A stretch of DNA of 64,000 nt, from NCBI GenBank assembly GCA_944474755.1, contig OX104112.1, positions 22,904,460-22,968,459 of the forward strand, written 5' to 3'. Under the pieces are notes generated by a model. That model saw only the letters and a list, made by a program, of their open reading frames with translations, was not told the DNA's origin and ran no database searches. This stretch comes from Limnoperna fortunei (Eukaryota; Mollusca; Bivalvia; Mytilida; Modiolidae). Positions 1-15,000 of the stretch are shown here, piece by piece (the stretch's first letter is position 1; the number at the start of each line of letters is the position of its first letter). A program made the translations under genes and the position numbers.

Positions 1-3000
1 AATACGTATGTATTTGGAGGAGGAACCCCGAGTAACAGAAGAAAATCACCAACCGGAAACTGGCAATGTGTATGTATTTGGAGGAGGAAGCCTGAGTAAC
101 AGTAGAAAATCACCTACAGGAAACTGACAATGTGTATGTATTTGGAGGAGGAAGCCTGAGTAACAGCAGAAAATCACCTACAGGAAACTGACAATACGTA
201 TGTATCTGGAGGAGGAAGCCTGAGTAACAGTAGAAAATCACCTACAGGAAACTGACAATGTGTATGTATTTGGAGGAGGAAGCCTGAGTAACAGTAGAAA
301 ATCACCGACCGGAAACTGGCAATACGTGTGTATTTGGAGGAGGAACCCCGAGTAACAGTAGAAAATCACCAACAGAAAACTGGCAATACGTATGTATTTG
401 GAGGAGGAACCCCGAGTAACAGTAGAAAATCACCAACCGGAAACTGGCAATACGTATGTATTTGGAGGAGGAAGCCTGAGTAACAGTAGAAAATCACCGA
501 CCGGAAACTGACAATACGTATGTATTTGGAGGAGGAAGCCTGAGTAACAGTAGAAAATCACCTACAGGAAACTGACAATGTGTATGTATTTGGATGAGGA
601 AGCCTGAGTAACTGTAGAAAATCACCGACCGGAAACTGACAATACGTGTGTATTTGGAGGAGGAACCCCGAGTAACAGTAGAAAATCACCAACAGGAAAC
701 TGACAATACGTATGTATTTGGAGGAGGAAGCCTCAGTAACAGTAGAAAATCACCGACCGGAAACTGGCAGTACGTATGTATTTGGAGCAGGAAGTCTGAG
801 TAAAAGTAGAAAATCACCGACCGGAAACTGGCAATACGTATCCATTTGGAGGAGGAAGCCTGAGTAACAGTAGAAAATCACCGACAGGAAACTGGCAGTA
901 CGTATGTATTTGGAGGAGGAAGCCTGAGTAACAGTAGAAAATCACCAACAGGAAACTGGCAGTACGTATGTATTTGGAGGAGGAAGCCCGAGTAACAGTA
1001 GAAAATCACCAACAGGAAACTGGCAGTACGTATGTATTTGGAGAAGGAAGCCTCAGTAACAGTAGAAAATCACCGACCGGAAACTGGCAGTACGTATGTA
1101 TTTCGAGCAGGAAGTCTGAGTAAAAGTAGAAAATCACCGACCGGAAACTGGCAATACGTATGTATTTGGAGGAGGAAGCCTGAGTAACAGTAGAAAATCA
1201 CCGACCGGAAACTGGCAATACGTATGTATTTGGAGGAGGAAGCCTTAGTAACAGTAGAAAATCACCAACAGGAAACTGACAATGTGTATGTATTTGGAGG
1301 AGGAAGCCTGAGTAACAGTAGAAAATCACCGACCGGAAACTGGCAATACGTATGTATTTGGAGGAGGAAGCCTGAGTAACAGTAGAAAATCACCAACAGG
1401 AAACTGACAATGTGTATGTATTTGGAGGAGGAACCCCGAGTAACAGTAGAAAATCACCGACCGGAAACTGGCAGTACGTATGTATTTGGAGCAGGAAGTC
1501 TGAGTAAAAGTAGAAAATCACCGACCGGAAACTGGCAATACGTATGTATTTGGAGGAGGAAGCCTGAGTAACAGTAGAAAATCACCAACAGGAAACTGAC
1601 AATGTGTATGTATTTGGAGGAGGTACCCCGATTAACAGTAGAAAATCACAGACCGGAAACTGGCAGTACGTATATATTTGGAGCAGGAAGTCTGAGTAAA
1701 AGTAGAAAATCACCGACCGGAAACTGGCAATACGTATGTATTTGGAGGAGGAAGCCTGAGTAACAGTAGAAAATCACCGACCGGAAACTGGCAGTACGTA
1801 TGTATTTGGAGCAGGAAGTCTGAGTAAAAGTAGAAAAACACCGACCGGAAACTGACAATACGTATGTATTTGGAGGAGGAAGCCTGAGTAACAGTAGAAA
1901 ATCACCGACCGGAAACTGGCAATACGTATGTATTTGGAGCAGGAAGCCTGAGTAAAAGTAGAAAATCACCGACCGGAAACTGACAATACGTATGTATTTG
2001 GAGGAGGAAGCCTGAGTAACAGTAGAAAATCACCAACAGGAAACTGACAATACGTATGTATTTGGAGGAGGAACCCCGAGTAACAGAAGAAAATCACCAA
2101 CCGGAAACTGGCAATGTGTATGTATTTGGAGGAGGAAGCCTGAGTAACAGTAGAAAATCACCTACAGGAAACTGACAATGTGTATGTATTTGGAGGAGGA
2201 AGCCTGAGTAACAGTAGAAAATCACCGACCGGAAACTGACAATACGTCTGTATTTGGAGGAGGAACCCCGAGTAACAGTAGAAAATCACCAACAGGAAAC
2301 TGACAATACGTATGTATTTGGAGGAGGAAGCCTGAGTAACAGTAGAAAATCACCTACAGGAAACTGACAATGTGTATGTATTTGGAGGAGGAAGCCTGAG
2401 TAACAGTAGAAAATCACCGACCGGAAACTGACAATACGTGTGTATTTGGAGGAGAAACCCCGAGTAACAGTAGAAAATCACCAACAGGAAACTGACAATA
2501 CGTATGTATTTGGAGGAGGAACCCCGAGTAACAGTAGAAAATCACCAACCGGAAACTGACAATGTGTATGTATTTGGAGGAGGAAGCCTGAGTAACAGTA
2601 GAAAATCACCTACAGGAAACTGACAATACGTATGTATCTGGAGGAGGAAGCCTGAGTAACAGTAGAAAATCACCTACAGGAAACTGACAATGTGTATGTA
2701 TTTGGAGGAGGAAGCCTGAGTAACAGTAGAAAATCACCGACCGGAAACTGGCAATACGTGTGTATTTGGAGGAGGAACCCCGAGTAACAGTAGAAAATCA
2801 CCAACAGAAAACTGGCAATACGTATGTATTTGGAGGAGGAACCCCGAGTAACAGTAGAAAATCACCAACCGGAAACTGGCAATACGTATGTATTTGGAGG
2901 AGGAAGCCTGAGTAACAGTAGAAAATCACCGACCGGAAACTGACAATACGTATGTATTTGGAGGAGGAAGCCTGAGTAACAGTAGAAAATCACCTACAGG

Positions 3001-6000
3001 AAACTGACAATGTGTATGTATTTGGAGGAGGAAGCCTGAGTAACTGTAGAAAATCACCGACCGGAAACTGACAATACGTGTGTATTTGGAGGAGGAACCC
3101 CGAGTAACAGTAGAAAATCACCAACAGGAAACTGACAATACGTATGTATTTGGAGGAGGAAGCCTCAGTAACAGTAGAAAATCACCGACCGGAAACTGGC
3201 AGTACGTATGTATTTGGAGCAGGAAGTCTGAGTAAAAGTAGAAAATCACCGACCGGAAACTGGCAATACGTATCTATTTCGAGGAGGAAGCCTGAGTAAC
3301 AGTAGAAAATCACCGACAGGAAACTGGCAGTACGTATGTATTTGGAGGAGGAAGCCTGAGTAACAGTAGAAAGTCACCAACAGGAAACTGGCAGTACGTA
3401 TGTATTTGGAGGAGGAAGCCCGAGTAACAGTAGAAAGTCACCAACAGGAAACTGGCAGTACGTATGTGTTTGGAGAAGGAAGCCTCAGTAACAGTAGAAA
3501 ATCACCGACCGGAAACTGGCAGTACGTATGTATTTCGAGCAGGAAGTCTGAGTAAAAGTAGAAAATCACCGACCGGAAACTGGCAATACGTATGTATTTG
3601 GACGAGGAAGCCTGAGTAACAGTAGAAAATCACCGACCGGAAACTGGCAATACGTATGTATTTGGAGGAGGAAGCCTTAGTAACAGTAGAAAATCACCAA
3701 CAGGAAACTGACAATGTGTATGTATTTGGAGGAGGAAGCCTGAGTAACAGTAGAAAATCACCGACCGGAAACTGGCAATACGTATGTATTTGGAGGAGGA
3801 AGCCTGAGTAACAGTAGAAAATCACCAACAGGAAACTGACAATGTGTATGTATTTGGAGGAGGAACCCCGAGTAATAGTAGAAAATCACCGACCGGAAAC
3901 TGGCAGTACGTATGTATTTGGAGCAGGAAGTCTGAGTAAAAGTAGAAAATCACCGACCGGAAACTGGCAATACGTATGTATTTGGAGGAGGAAGCCTGAG
4001 TAACAGTAGAAAATCACCTACCGGAAACTGGCAGTACGTATGTATTTGGAGCAGGAAGTCTGAGTAAAAGTAGAAAATCACCGACCGGAAACTGACAATA
4101 CGTATGTATTTGGAGGAGGAAGCCTGAGTAACAGTAGAAAATCACCGACCGGAAACTGACAATACGTATGTATTTGGAGGAGGAAGCCTGAGTAACAGTA
4201 GAAAATCACCTACAGGAAACTGACAATACGTATGTATCTGGAGGAGGAAGCCTGAGTAACAGTAGAAAATCTCCTACAGGAAACTGACAATGTGTATGTA
4301 TTTGGAGGAGGAAGCCTGAGTAACAGTAGAAAATCACCGACCGGAAACTGACAATACGTGTGTATTTGGAGGAGGAACCCGAGTAACAGTAGAAAATCAC
4401 CAACCGGAAACTGGCAATACGTATGTATTTGGAGGAAGAAGCCTGAGTAACAGTAGAAAATCACCGACCGGAAACTGACAATACGTATGTATTTGGAGGA
4501 GGAAGCCTGAGTAACAGTAGAAAATCACCTACAGGAAACTGACAATACGTATGTATTTGGAGGAGGAAGCCTGAGTAACAGTAGAAAATCACCTACAGGA
4601 AACTGACAATGTGTATGTATTTGGAGGAGGAAGCCTGAGTAACAGTAGAAAATCACCGACCGGAAACTGACAATACGTGTGTATTTGGAGGAGGAACCCC
4701 GAGTAACAGTAGAAAATCACCAACAGGAAACTGACAATACGTATGTATTTGGAGGGAGAACCCCGAGTAACAGTAGAAAATCACCAACCGGAAACTGGCA
4801 ATGTGTATGTATTTGGAGGAGGAAGCCTGAGTAACAGTAGAAAATCACCGACCGGAAACTGACAATACGTATGTATTTGGAGGAGGAAGCCTGAGTAACA
4901 GTAGAAAATCATCTACAGGAAACTGACAATACGTATGTATCTGGAGGAGGAAGCCTGAGTAACAGTAGAAAATCACCAACCGGAAACTGGCAATACGTAT
5001 GTATTTGGAGGAGGAAGCCTGAGTAACAGTAGAAAATCACCGACCGGAAACTGACAATACGTATGTATTTGGAGGAGGAAGCCTGAGTAACAGTAGAAAA
5101 TCACCTACAGGAAACTGACAATACGTATGTATTTGGAGGAGGAAGCCTGAGTAACAGTAGAAAATCACCTACAGGAAACTGACAATGTGTATGTATTTGG
5201 AGGAGGAAGCCTGAGTAACAGTAGAAAATCACCGACCGAAACTCACAATACGTGTGTATTTGGAGGAGGAACCCCGAGTAACAGTAGAAAATCACCAACA
5301 GGAAACTGACAATACGTATGTATTTGGAGGAGGAACCCCGAGTAACAGTAGAAAATCACCAACCGGAAACTGGCAATGTGTATGTATTTGGAGGAGGAAG
5401 CCTGAGTAACAGTAGAAAATCACCGACCGGAAACTGACAATACGTATGTATTTGGAGGAGGAAGCCTGAGTAACAGTAGAAAATCACCTACAGGAAACTG
5501 ACAATACGTATGTATTTGGAGGAGGAAGCCTGAGTAACAGTAGAAAATCACCGACCGGAAACTGACAATACGTATGTATTTGGAGGAGGAAGCCTGAGTA
5601 ACAGTAGAAAATCACCGACCGGAAACTGACAATACGTATGTATTTGGAGGAGGAAGCCTGAGTAACAGTAGAAAATCACCTACAGGAAACTGACAATACG
5701 TATGTATCTGGAGGAGGAAGCCTGAGTAACAGTAGAAAATCTCCTACAGGAAACTGACAATGTGTATGTATTTGGAGGAGGAAGCCTGAGTAACAGTAGA
5801 AAATCACCGACCGGAAACTGACAATACGTGTGTATTTGGAGGAGGAACCCCGAGTAACAGTAGAAAATCACCAACAGGAAACTGACAATACGTATGTATT
5901 TGGAGGAGGAACCCCGAGTAACAGTAGAAAATCACCAACCGGAAACTGGCAATACGTATGTATTTGGAGGAGGAAGCCTGAGTAACAGTAGAAAATCACC

Positions 6001-9000
6001 TACAGGAAACTGACAATACGTATGTATTTGGAGGAGGAAGCCTGAGTAACAGTAGAAAATCACCTACAGGAAACTGACAATGTGTATGTATTTGGAGGAG
6101 GAAGAATGAGTAACAGTAGAAAATCACCGTCCGGAAACTGACAATACGTGTGTATTTGGAGGAGGAACCCCGAGTAACAGTAGAAAATCACCAACAGGAA
6201 ACTGACAATACGTATGTATTTGGAGGGAGAACCCCGAGTAACAGTAGAAAATCACCAACCGGAAACTGGCAATGTGTATGTATTTGGAGGAGGAAGCCTG
6301 AGTAACAGTAGAAAATCACCGACCGGAAACTGACAATACGTATGTATTTGGAGGAGGAAGCCTGAGTAACAGTAGAAAATCACCTACAGGAAACTGACAA
6401 TACGTATGTATCTGGAGGAGGAAGCCTGAGTAACAGTAGAAAATCACCGACCGGAAACTGACAATACGTGTGTATTTGGAGGAGGAACCCCGAGTAACAG
6501 TAGAAAATCACCAACAGGAAACTGACAATACGTATGTATTTGGAGGAGGAACCACGAGTAACAGTAGAAAATCACCAACCGGAAACTGGCAATACGTATG
6601 TATTTGGAGGAGGAAGCCTGAGTAACAGTAGAAAATCACCGACCGGAAACTGACAATACGTGTGTATTTGGAGGAGGAACCCCGAGTAACAGTAGAAAAT
6701 CACCAACAGGAAACTGACAATACGTATGTATTTGGAGGAGGAACCCCGAGTAACAGTAGAAAATCACCAACAGGAAACTGACAATACGTATGTATTTGGA
6801 GGAGGAACCCCGAGTAACAGTAGAAAATCACCAACCGGAAACTGGCAATGTGTATGTATTTGGAGGAGGAAGCCTGCGTAACAGTAGAAAATCACCGACC
6901 GGAAACTGACAATACGTATGTATTTGGAGGAGGAAGCCTGAGTAACAGTAGAAAATCACCTACAGGAAACTGACAATACGTATGTATTTGGAGGAGGAAG
7001 CCTGAGTAACAGTAGAAAATCACCGACCGGAAACTGACAATACGTGTGTATTTGGAGGAGGAACCCCGAGTAACAGTAGAAAATCACCAACAGGAAACTG
7101 ACAATACGTATGTATTTGGAGGAGGAACCCCGAGTAACAGTAGAAAATCACCAACAGGAAACTGACAATACGTATGTATTTGGAGGAGGAACCCCGAGTA
7201 ACAGTAGAAAATCACCAACCGGAAACTGGCAATGTGTATGTATTTGGAGGAGGAAGCCTGCGTAACAGTAGAAAATCACCGACCGGAAACTGACAATACG
7301 TATGTATTTGGAGGAGGAAGCCTGAGTAACAGTAGAAAATCACCTACAGGAAACTGACAATACGTATGTATTTGGAGGAGGAAGCCTGAGTAACAGTAGA
7401 AAATCACCTACAGGAAACTGACAATTTGTATGTATTTGGAGGAGGAAGCCTGAGTAACAGTAGAAAATCACCGACCGGAAACTGACAATACGTGTGTATT
7501 TGGAGGAGAAACCCCGAGTAACAGTAGAAAATCACCAACAGGAAACTGACAATACGTATGTATTTGGAGGAGGAACCCCGAGTAACAGTAGAAAATCACC
7601 AACCGGAAACTGGCAATGTGTATGTATTTGGAGGAGGAAGCCTGAGTAGCAGTAGAAAATCACCTACAGGAAACTGACAATACGTATGTATCTGGAGGAG
7701 GAAGCCTGAGTAACAGTAGAAAATCACCTACAGGAAACTGACAATGTGTATGTATTTGGAGGAGGAAGCCTGAGTAACAGTAGAAAATCACCGACCGGAA
7801 ACTGACAATACGTGTGTATTTGGAGGAGGAACCCCGAGTAACAGTAGAAAATCACCAACAGGAAACTGGCAATACGTATGTATTTGGAGGAGGAACCCCG
7901 AGTAACAGTGGAAAATCACCGACCGGAAACTGATAATACGTATGTATTTGGAGGAGGAAGCCTGAGTAACAGTAGAAAATCACCTACAGGAAACTGACAA
8001 TACGTATGTATTTGGAGGAGGAAGCCTGAATAACAGTAGAAAATCACCTACAGGAAACTGACAATGTGTATATATTTGGAGGAGGAAGCCTGAGTAACAG
8101 TAGAAAATCACCGACCGGAAACTGACAATACGTGTGTATTTGGAGGAGGAACCCCGAGTAACAGTAGAAAATCACCAACAGGAAACTGACAATACGTATG
8201 TATTTGGAGGGAGAACCCCGAGTAACAGTAGAAAATCACCAACCGGAAACTGGCAATGTGTATGTATTTGGAGGAGGAAGCCGGGGTAACAGTAGAAAAT
8301 CACCGACCGGAAACTGACAATACGTATGTATTTGGAGGAGGAAGCCTGAGTAACAGTAGAAAATCACCTACAGGAAACTGACAATACGTATGTATTTGGA
8401 GGAGGAAGCCTGAGTAACAGTAGAAAATCACCTACAGGAAACTGACAATGTGTATGTATTTGGAGGAGGAAGCCTGAGTAACAGTAGAAAATCACCGACC
8501 GGAAACTGACAATACGTGTGTATTTGGAGGAGGAAGCCGGAGTAACAGTAGAAAATCACCGACCGGAAACTGGCAGTACGTATGTATTTGGAGCAGGAAG
8601 TCTGAGTAAAAGTAGAAAATCACCGACCGGAAACTGGCAATACGTATGTATTTGGAGGAGGAAGCCTGAGTAACAGTAGAAAATCACCTACCGGAAACTG
8701 GCAGTACGTATGTATTTGGAGCAGGAAGTCTGAGTAAAAGTAGAAAATCACCGACCGGAAACTGACAATACGTATGTATTTGGAGGAGGAAGCCTGAGTA
8801 ACAGTAGAAAATCACCGACCGGAAACTGACAATACGTATGTATTTGGAGGAGGAAGCCTGAGTAACAGTAGAAAATCACCTACAGGAAACTCACAATACG
8901 TATGTATCTGGAGGAGGAAGCCTGAGTAACAGTAGAAAATCTCCTACAGGAAACTGACAATGTGTATGTATTTGGAGGAGGAAGCCTGAGTAACAGTAGA

Positions 9001-12000
9001 AAATCACCGACCGGAAACTGACAATACGTGTGTATTTGGAGGAGGAACCCCGAGTAACAGTAGAAAATCACCAACAGGAAACTGACAATACGTATGTATT
9101 TGGAGGAGGAACCCCGAGTAACAGTAGAAAATCACCAACCGGAAACTGGCAATACGTATGTATTTGGAGGAAGAAGCCTGAGTAACAGTAGAAAATCACC
9201 GACCGGAAACTGACAATACGTATGTATTTGGAGGAGGAAGCCTGAGTAACAGTAGAAAATCACCTACAGGAAACTGACAATACGTATGTATTTGGAGGAG
9301 GAAGCCTGAGTAACAGTAGAAAATCACCTACAGGAAACTGACAATGTGTATGTATTTGGAGGAGGAAGCCTGAGTAACAGTAGAAAATCACCGACCGGAA
9401 ACTGACAATTTGGAGGAGGAACCCCGAGTAACAGTAGAAAATCACCAACAGGAAACTGACAATACGTATGTATTTGGAGGGAGAACCCCGAGTAACAGTA
9501 GAAAATCACCAACCGGAAACTGGCAATGTGTATGTATTTGGAGGAGGAAGCCTGAGTAACAGTAGAAAATCACCGACCGGAAACTGACAATACGTATGTA
9601 TTTGGAGGAGGAAGCCTGAGTAACAGTAGAAAATCACCTACAGGAAACTGACAATACGTATGTATCTGGAGGAGGAAGCCTGAGTAACAGTAGAAAATCA
9701 CCAACCGGAAACTGGCAATACGTATGTATTTGGAGGAGGAAGCCTGAGTAACAGTAGAAAATCACTGACCGGAAACTGACAATACGTATGTATTTGGAGG
9801 AGGAAGCCTGAGTAACAGTAGAAAATCACCTACAGGAAACTGACAATACGTATGTATTTGGAGGAGGAAGCCTGAGTAACAGTAGAAAATCACCTACAGG
9901 AAACTGACAATGTGTATGTATTTGGAGGAGGAAGCCTGAGTAACAGTAGAAAATCACCGACCGGAAACTGACAATACGTGTGTATTTGGAGGAGGAACCC
10001 CGAGTAACAGTAGAAAATCACCAACAGGAAACTGACAATACGTATGTATTTGGAGGAGGAACCCCGAGTAACAGTAAAAAATCACCAACCGGAAACTGGC
10101 AATGTGTATGTATTTGGAGGAGGAAGCCTGAGTAACAGTAGAAAATCACCGACCGGAAACTGACAATACGTATGTATTTGGAGGAGGAAGCCTGAGTAAC
10201 AGTAGAAAATCACCTACAGGAAACTGACAATACGTATGTATTTGGAGGAGGAAGCCTGAGTAACAGTAGAAAATCACCGACCGGAAACTGACAATACGTA
10301 TGTATTTGGAGGAGGAAGCCTGAGTAACAGTAGAAAATCACCGACCGGAAACTGACAATACGTATGTATTTGGAGGAGGAAGCCTGAGTAACAGTAGAAA
10401 ATCACCTACAGGAAACTGACAATACGTATGTATCTGGAGGAGGAAGCCTGAGTAACAGTAGAAAATCTCCTACAGGAAACTGACAATGTGTATGTATTTG
10501 GAGGAGGAAGCCTGATTAACAGTAGAAAATCACCGACCGGAAACTGACAATACGTGTGTATTTGGAGGAGGAACCCCGAGTAACAGTAGAAAATCACCAA
10601 CAGGAAACTGACAATACGTATGTATTTGGAGGAGGAACCCCGAGTAACAGTAGAAAATCACCAACCGGAAACTGGCAATACGTGTGTATTTGGAGGAGGA
10701 ACCCCGAGTAACAGTAGAAAATCACCAACAGGAAACTGACAATACGTATGTATTTGGAGGGAGAACCCCGAGTAACAGTAGAAAATCACCAACCGGAAAC
10801 TGGCAATGTGTATGTATTTGGAGGAGGAAGCCTGAGTAACAGTAGAAAATCACCGACCGGAAACTGACAATACGTATGTATTTGGAGGAGGAAGCCTGAG
10901 TAACAGTAGAAAATCACCTACAGGAAACTGACAATACGTATGTATCTGGAGGAGGAAGCCTGAGTAACAGTAGAAAATCACCAACCGGAAACTGGCAATA
11001 CGTATGTATTTGGAGGAGGAAGCCTGAGTAACAGTAGAAAATCACCGACCGGAAACTGACAATACGTATGTATTTGGAGGAGGAAGCCTGAGTAACAGTA
11101 GAAAATCACCTACAGGAAACTGACAATACGTATGTATTTGGAGGAGGAAGCCTGAGTAACAGTAGAAAATCACCTACAGGAAACTGACAATGTGTATGTA
11201 TTTGGAGGAGGAAGCCTGAGTAACAGTAGAAAATCACCGACCGGAAACTGACAATACGTGTGTATTTGGAGGAGGAACCCCGAGTAACAGTAGAAAATCA
11301 CCAACAGGAAACTGACAATACGTATGTATTTGGAGGAGGAACCCCGAGTAACAGTAAAAAATCACCAACCGGAAACTGGCAATGTGTATGTATTTGGAGG
11401 AGGAAGCCTGAGTAACAGTAGAAAATCACCGACCGGAAACTGACAATACGTATGTATTTGGAGGAGGAAGCCTGAGTAACAGTAGAAAATCACCTACAGG
11501 AAACTGACAATACGTATGTATTTGGAGGAGGAAGCCTGAGTAACAGTAGAAAATCACCGACCGGAAACTGACAATACGTATGTATTTGGAGGAGGAAGCC
11601 TGAGTAACAGTAGAAAATCACCGACCGGAAACTGACAATACGTATGTATTTGGAGGAGGAAGCCTGAGTAACAGTAGAAAATCACCTACAGGAAACTGAC
11701 AATACGTATGTATCTGGAGGAGGAAGCCTGAGTAACAGTAGAAAATCTCCTACAGGAAACTGACAATGTGTATGTATTTGGAGGAGGAAGCCTGAGTAAC
11801 AGTAGAAAATCACCGACCGGAAACTGACAATACGTGTGTATTTGGAGGAGGAACCCCGAGTAACAGTAGAAAATCACCAACAGGAAACTGACAATACGTA
11901 TGTATTTGGAGGAGGAACCCCGAGTAACAGTAGAAAATCGCCAACCGGAAACTGGCAATACGTATGTATTTGGAGGAGGAAGCCTGAGTAACAGTAGAAA

Positions 12001-15000
12001 ATCACCTACAGGAAACTGACAATACGTATGTATTTGGAGGAGGAAGCCTGAGTAACAGTAGAAAATCACCTACAGGAAACTGACAATGTGTATGTATTTG
12101 GAGGAGGAAGAATGAGTAACAGTAGAAAAACACCGACCGGAAACTGACAATACGTGTGTATTTGGAGGAGGAACCCCGAGTAACAGTAGAAAATCACCAA
12201 CAGGAAACTGACAATACGTATGTATTTGGAGGGAGAACCCCGAGTAACAGTAGAAAATCACCAACCGGAAACTGGCAATGTGTATGTATTTGGAGGAGGA
12301 AGCCTGAGTAACAGTAGAAACTCACCGACCGGAAACTGACAATACGTATGTATTTGGAGGAGGAAGCCTGAGTAACAGTAGAAAATCACCTACAGGAAAC
12401 TGACAATACGTATGTATCTGGAGGAGGAAGCCTGAGTAACAGTAGAAAATCACCGACCGGAAACTGACAATACGTGTGTATTTGGAGGAGGAACCCCGAG
12501 TAACAGTAGAAAATCACCAACAGGAAACTGACAATACGTATGTATTTGGAGGAGGAACCACGAGTAACAGTAGAAAATCACCAACCGGAAACTGGCAATA
12601 CGTATGTATTTGGAGGAGGAAGCCTGAGTAACAGTAGAAAATCACCGACCGGAAACTGACAAAACGTATGTATTTGGAGGAGGAAGCCTGAGTAACAGTA
12701 GAAAATCACCTACAGGAAACTGACAATACGTATGTATTTGGAGGAGGAAGCCTGAGTAACAGTAGAAAATCACCTACAGGAAACTGACAATATGTATGTA
12801 TTTGGAGGAGGAAGCCTGAGTAACAGTAGAAAATCACCGACCGGAAAGTGACAATACGTGTGTATTTGGAGGAGGAACCCCGAGTAACAGTAGAAAATCA
12901 CCAACAGGAAACTGACAATACGTATGTATTTGGAGGAGGAACCCCGAGTAACAGTAGAAAATCACCAACAGGAAACTGACAATACGTATGTATTTGGAGG
13001 AGGAACCCCGAGTAACAGTAGAAAATCACCAACCGGAAACTGGCAATGTGTATGTATTTGGAGGAGGAAGCCTGAGTAACAGTAGAAAATCACCGACCGG
13101 AAACTGACAATACGTATGTATTTGGAGGAGGAAGCCTGAGTAACAGTAGAAAATCACCTACAGGAAACTGACAATACGTATGTATTTGGAGGAGGAAGCC
13201 TGAGTAACAGTAGAAAATCACCTACAGGAAACTGACAATTTGTATGTATTTGGAGGAGGAAGCCTGAGTAACAGTAGAAAATCACCGACCGGAAACTGAC
13301 AATACGTGTGTATTTGGAGGAGAAACCCCGAGTAACAGTAGAAAATCACCAACAGGAAACTGACAATACGTATGTATTTGGAGGAGGAACCCCGAATAAC
13401 AGTAGAAAATCACCAACCGGAAACTGGCAATGTGTATGTATTTGGAGGAGGAAGCCTGAGTAACAGTAGAAAATCACCTACAGGAAACTGACAATACGTA
13501 TGTATCTGGAGGAGGAAGCCTGAGTAACAGTAGAAAATCACCTACAGGAAACTGACAATGTGTATGTATTTGGAGGAGGAAGCCTGAGTAACAGTAGAAA
13601 ATCACCGACCGGAAACTGACAATTTGGAGGAGGAACCCCGAGTAACAGTAGAAAATCACCAACAGGAAACTGGCAATACGTATGTATTTGGAGGAGGAAC
13701 CCCGAGTAACAGTGGAAAATCACCGACCGGAAACTGATAATACGTATGTATTTGGAGGAGGAAGCCTGAGTAACAGTAGAAAATCACCTACAGGAAACTG
13801 ACAATACGTATGTATTTGGAGGAGGAAGCCTGAATAACAGTAGAAAATCACCTACAGGAAACTGACAATGTGTATGTATTTGGAGGAGGAAGCCTGAGTA
13901 ACAGTAGAAAATCACCGACCGGAAACTGACAATACGTGTGTATTTGGAGGAGGAACCCCGAGTAACAGTAGAAAATCACCAACAGGAAACTGACAATACG
14001 TATGTATTTGGAGGAGGAACCCCGAGTAACAGTAGAAAATCACCAACCGGAAACTGGCAATGTGTATGTATTTGGAGGAGGAAGCCGGGGTAACAGTAGA
14101 AAATCACCGACCGGAAACTGACAATACGTATGTATTTGGAGGAGGAAGCCTGAGTAACAGTAGAAAATCACCTACAGGAAACTGACAATACGTATGTATC
14201 TGGAGGAGGAAGCCTGAGTAACAGTAGAAAATCTCCTACAGGAAACTGACAATGTGTATGTATTTGGAGGAGGAAGCCTGAGTAACAGTAGAAAATCACC
14301 TACAGGAAACTGACAATGTGTATGTATTTGGAGGAGGAAGCCTGAGTAACAGTAGAAAATCACCGACCGGAAACTGACAATACGTGTGTATTTGGAGGAG
14401 AAACCCCGAGTAACAGTAGAAAATCACCTACAGGAAACTGACAATGTGTATGTATTTGGAGGAGGAACCCCGAGTAACAGTAGAAAATCACCGACCGGAA
14501 ACTGACAATACGTGTGTATTTGGAGGAGAAACCCCGAGTAACAGTAGAAAATCACCTACAGGAAACTGACAATGTGTATGTATTTGGAGGAGGAAGCCTG
14601 AGTAACAGTAGAAAATCACCGACCGGAAACTGACAATACGTGTGTATTTGGAGGAGAAACCCCGAGTAACAGTAGAAAATCACCTACAGGAAACTGACAA
14701 TACGTATGTATTTGGAGGAGGAACCCCGAGTAACAGTAGAAAATCACCAACCGGAAACTGGCAATGTGTATGTATTTGGAGGAGGAAGCCTGAGTAACAG
14801 TAGAAAATCACCGACCGGAAACTGACAATACGTGTGTATTTGGAGGAGGAAGCCTGAGTAACAGTAGAAAATCACCTACAGGAAACTGACAATGTGTGTG
14901 TATTTGGAGGAAGCCTGAGTAACAGTAGAAAATCACCGACCGGAAACTGACAATACGTGTGTATTTGGAGGAGGAAGCCTGAGTAACAGTAGAAAATCAC

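Noticed and set aside
1646..14363. Many 60-127-codon minus-strand ORFs in the satellite region
   Set aside because: They follow directly from the 64-bp repeat: the reading frame cycles through three monomers and ends wherever the CCTGTAGG variant places a TAG in frame. No start context or codon bias suggests translation.
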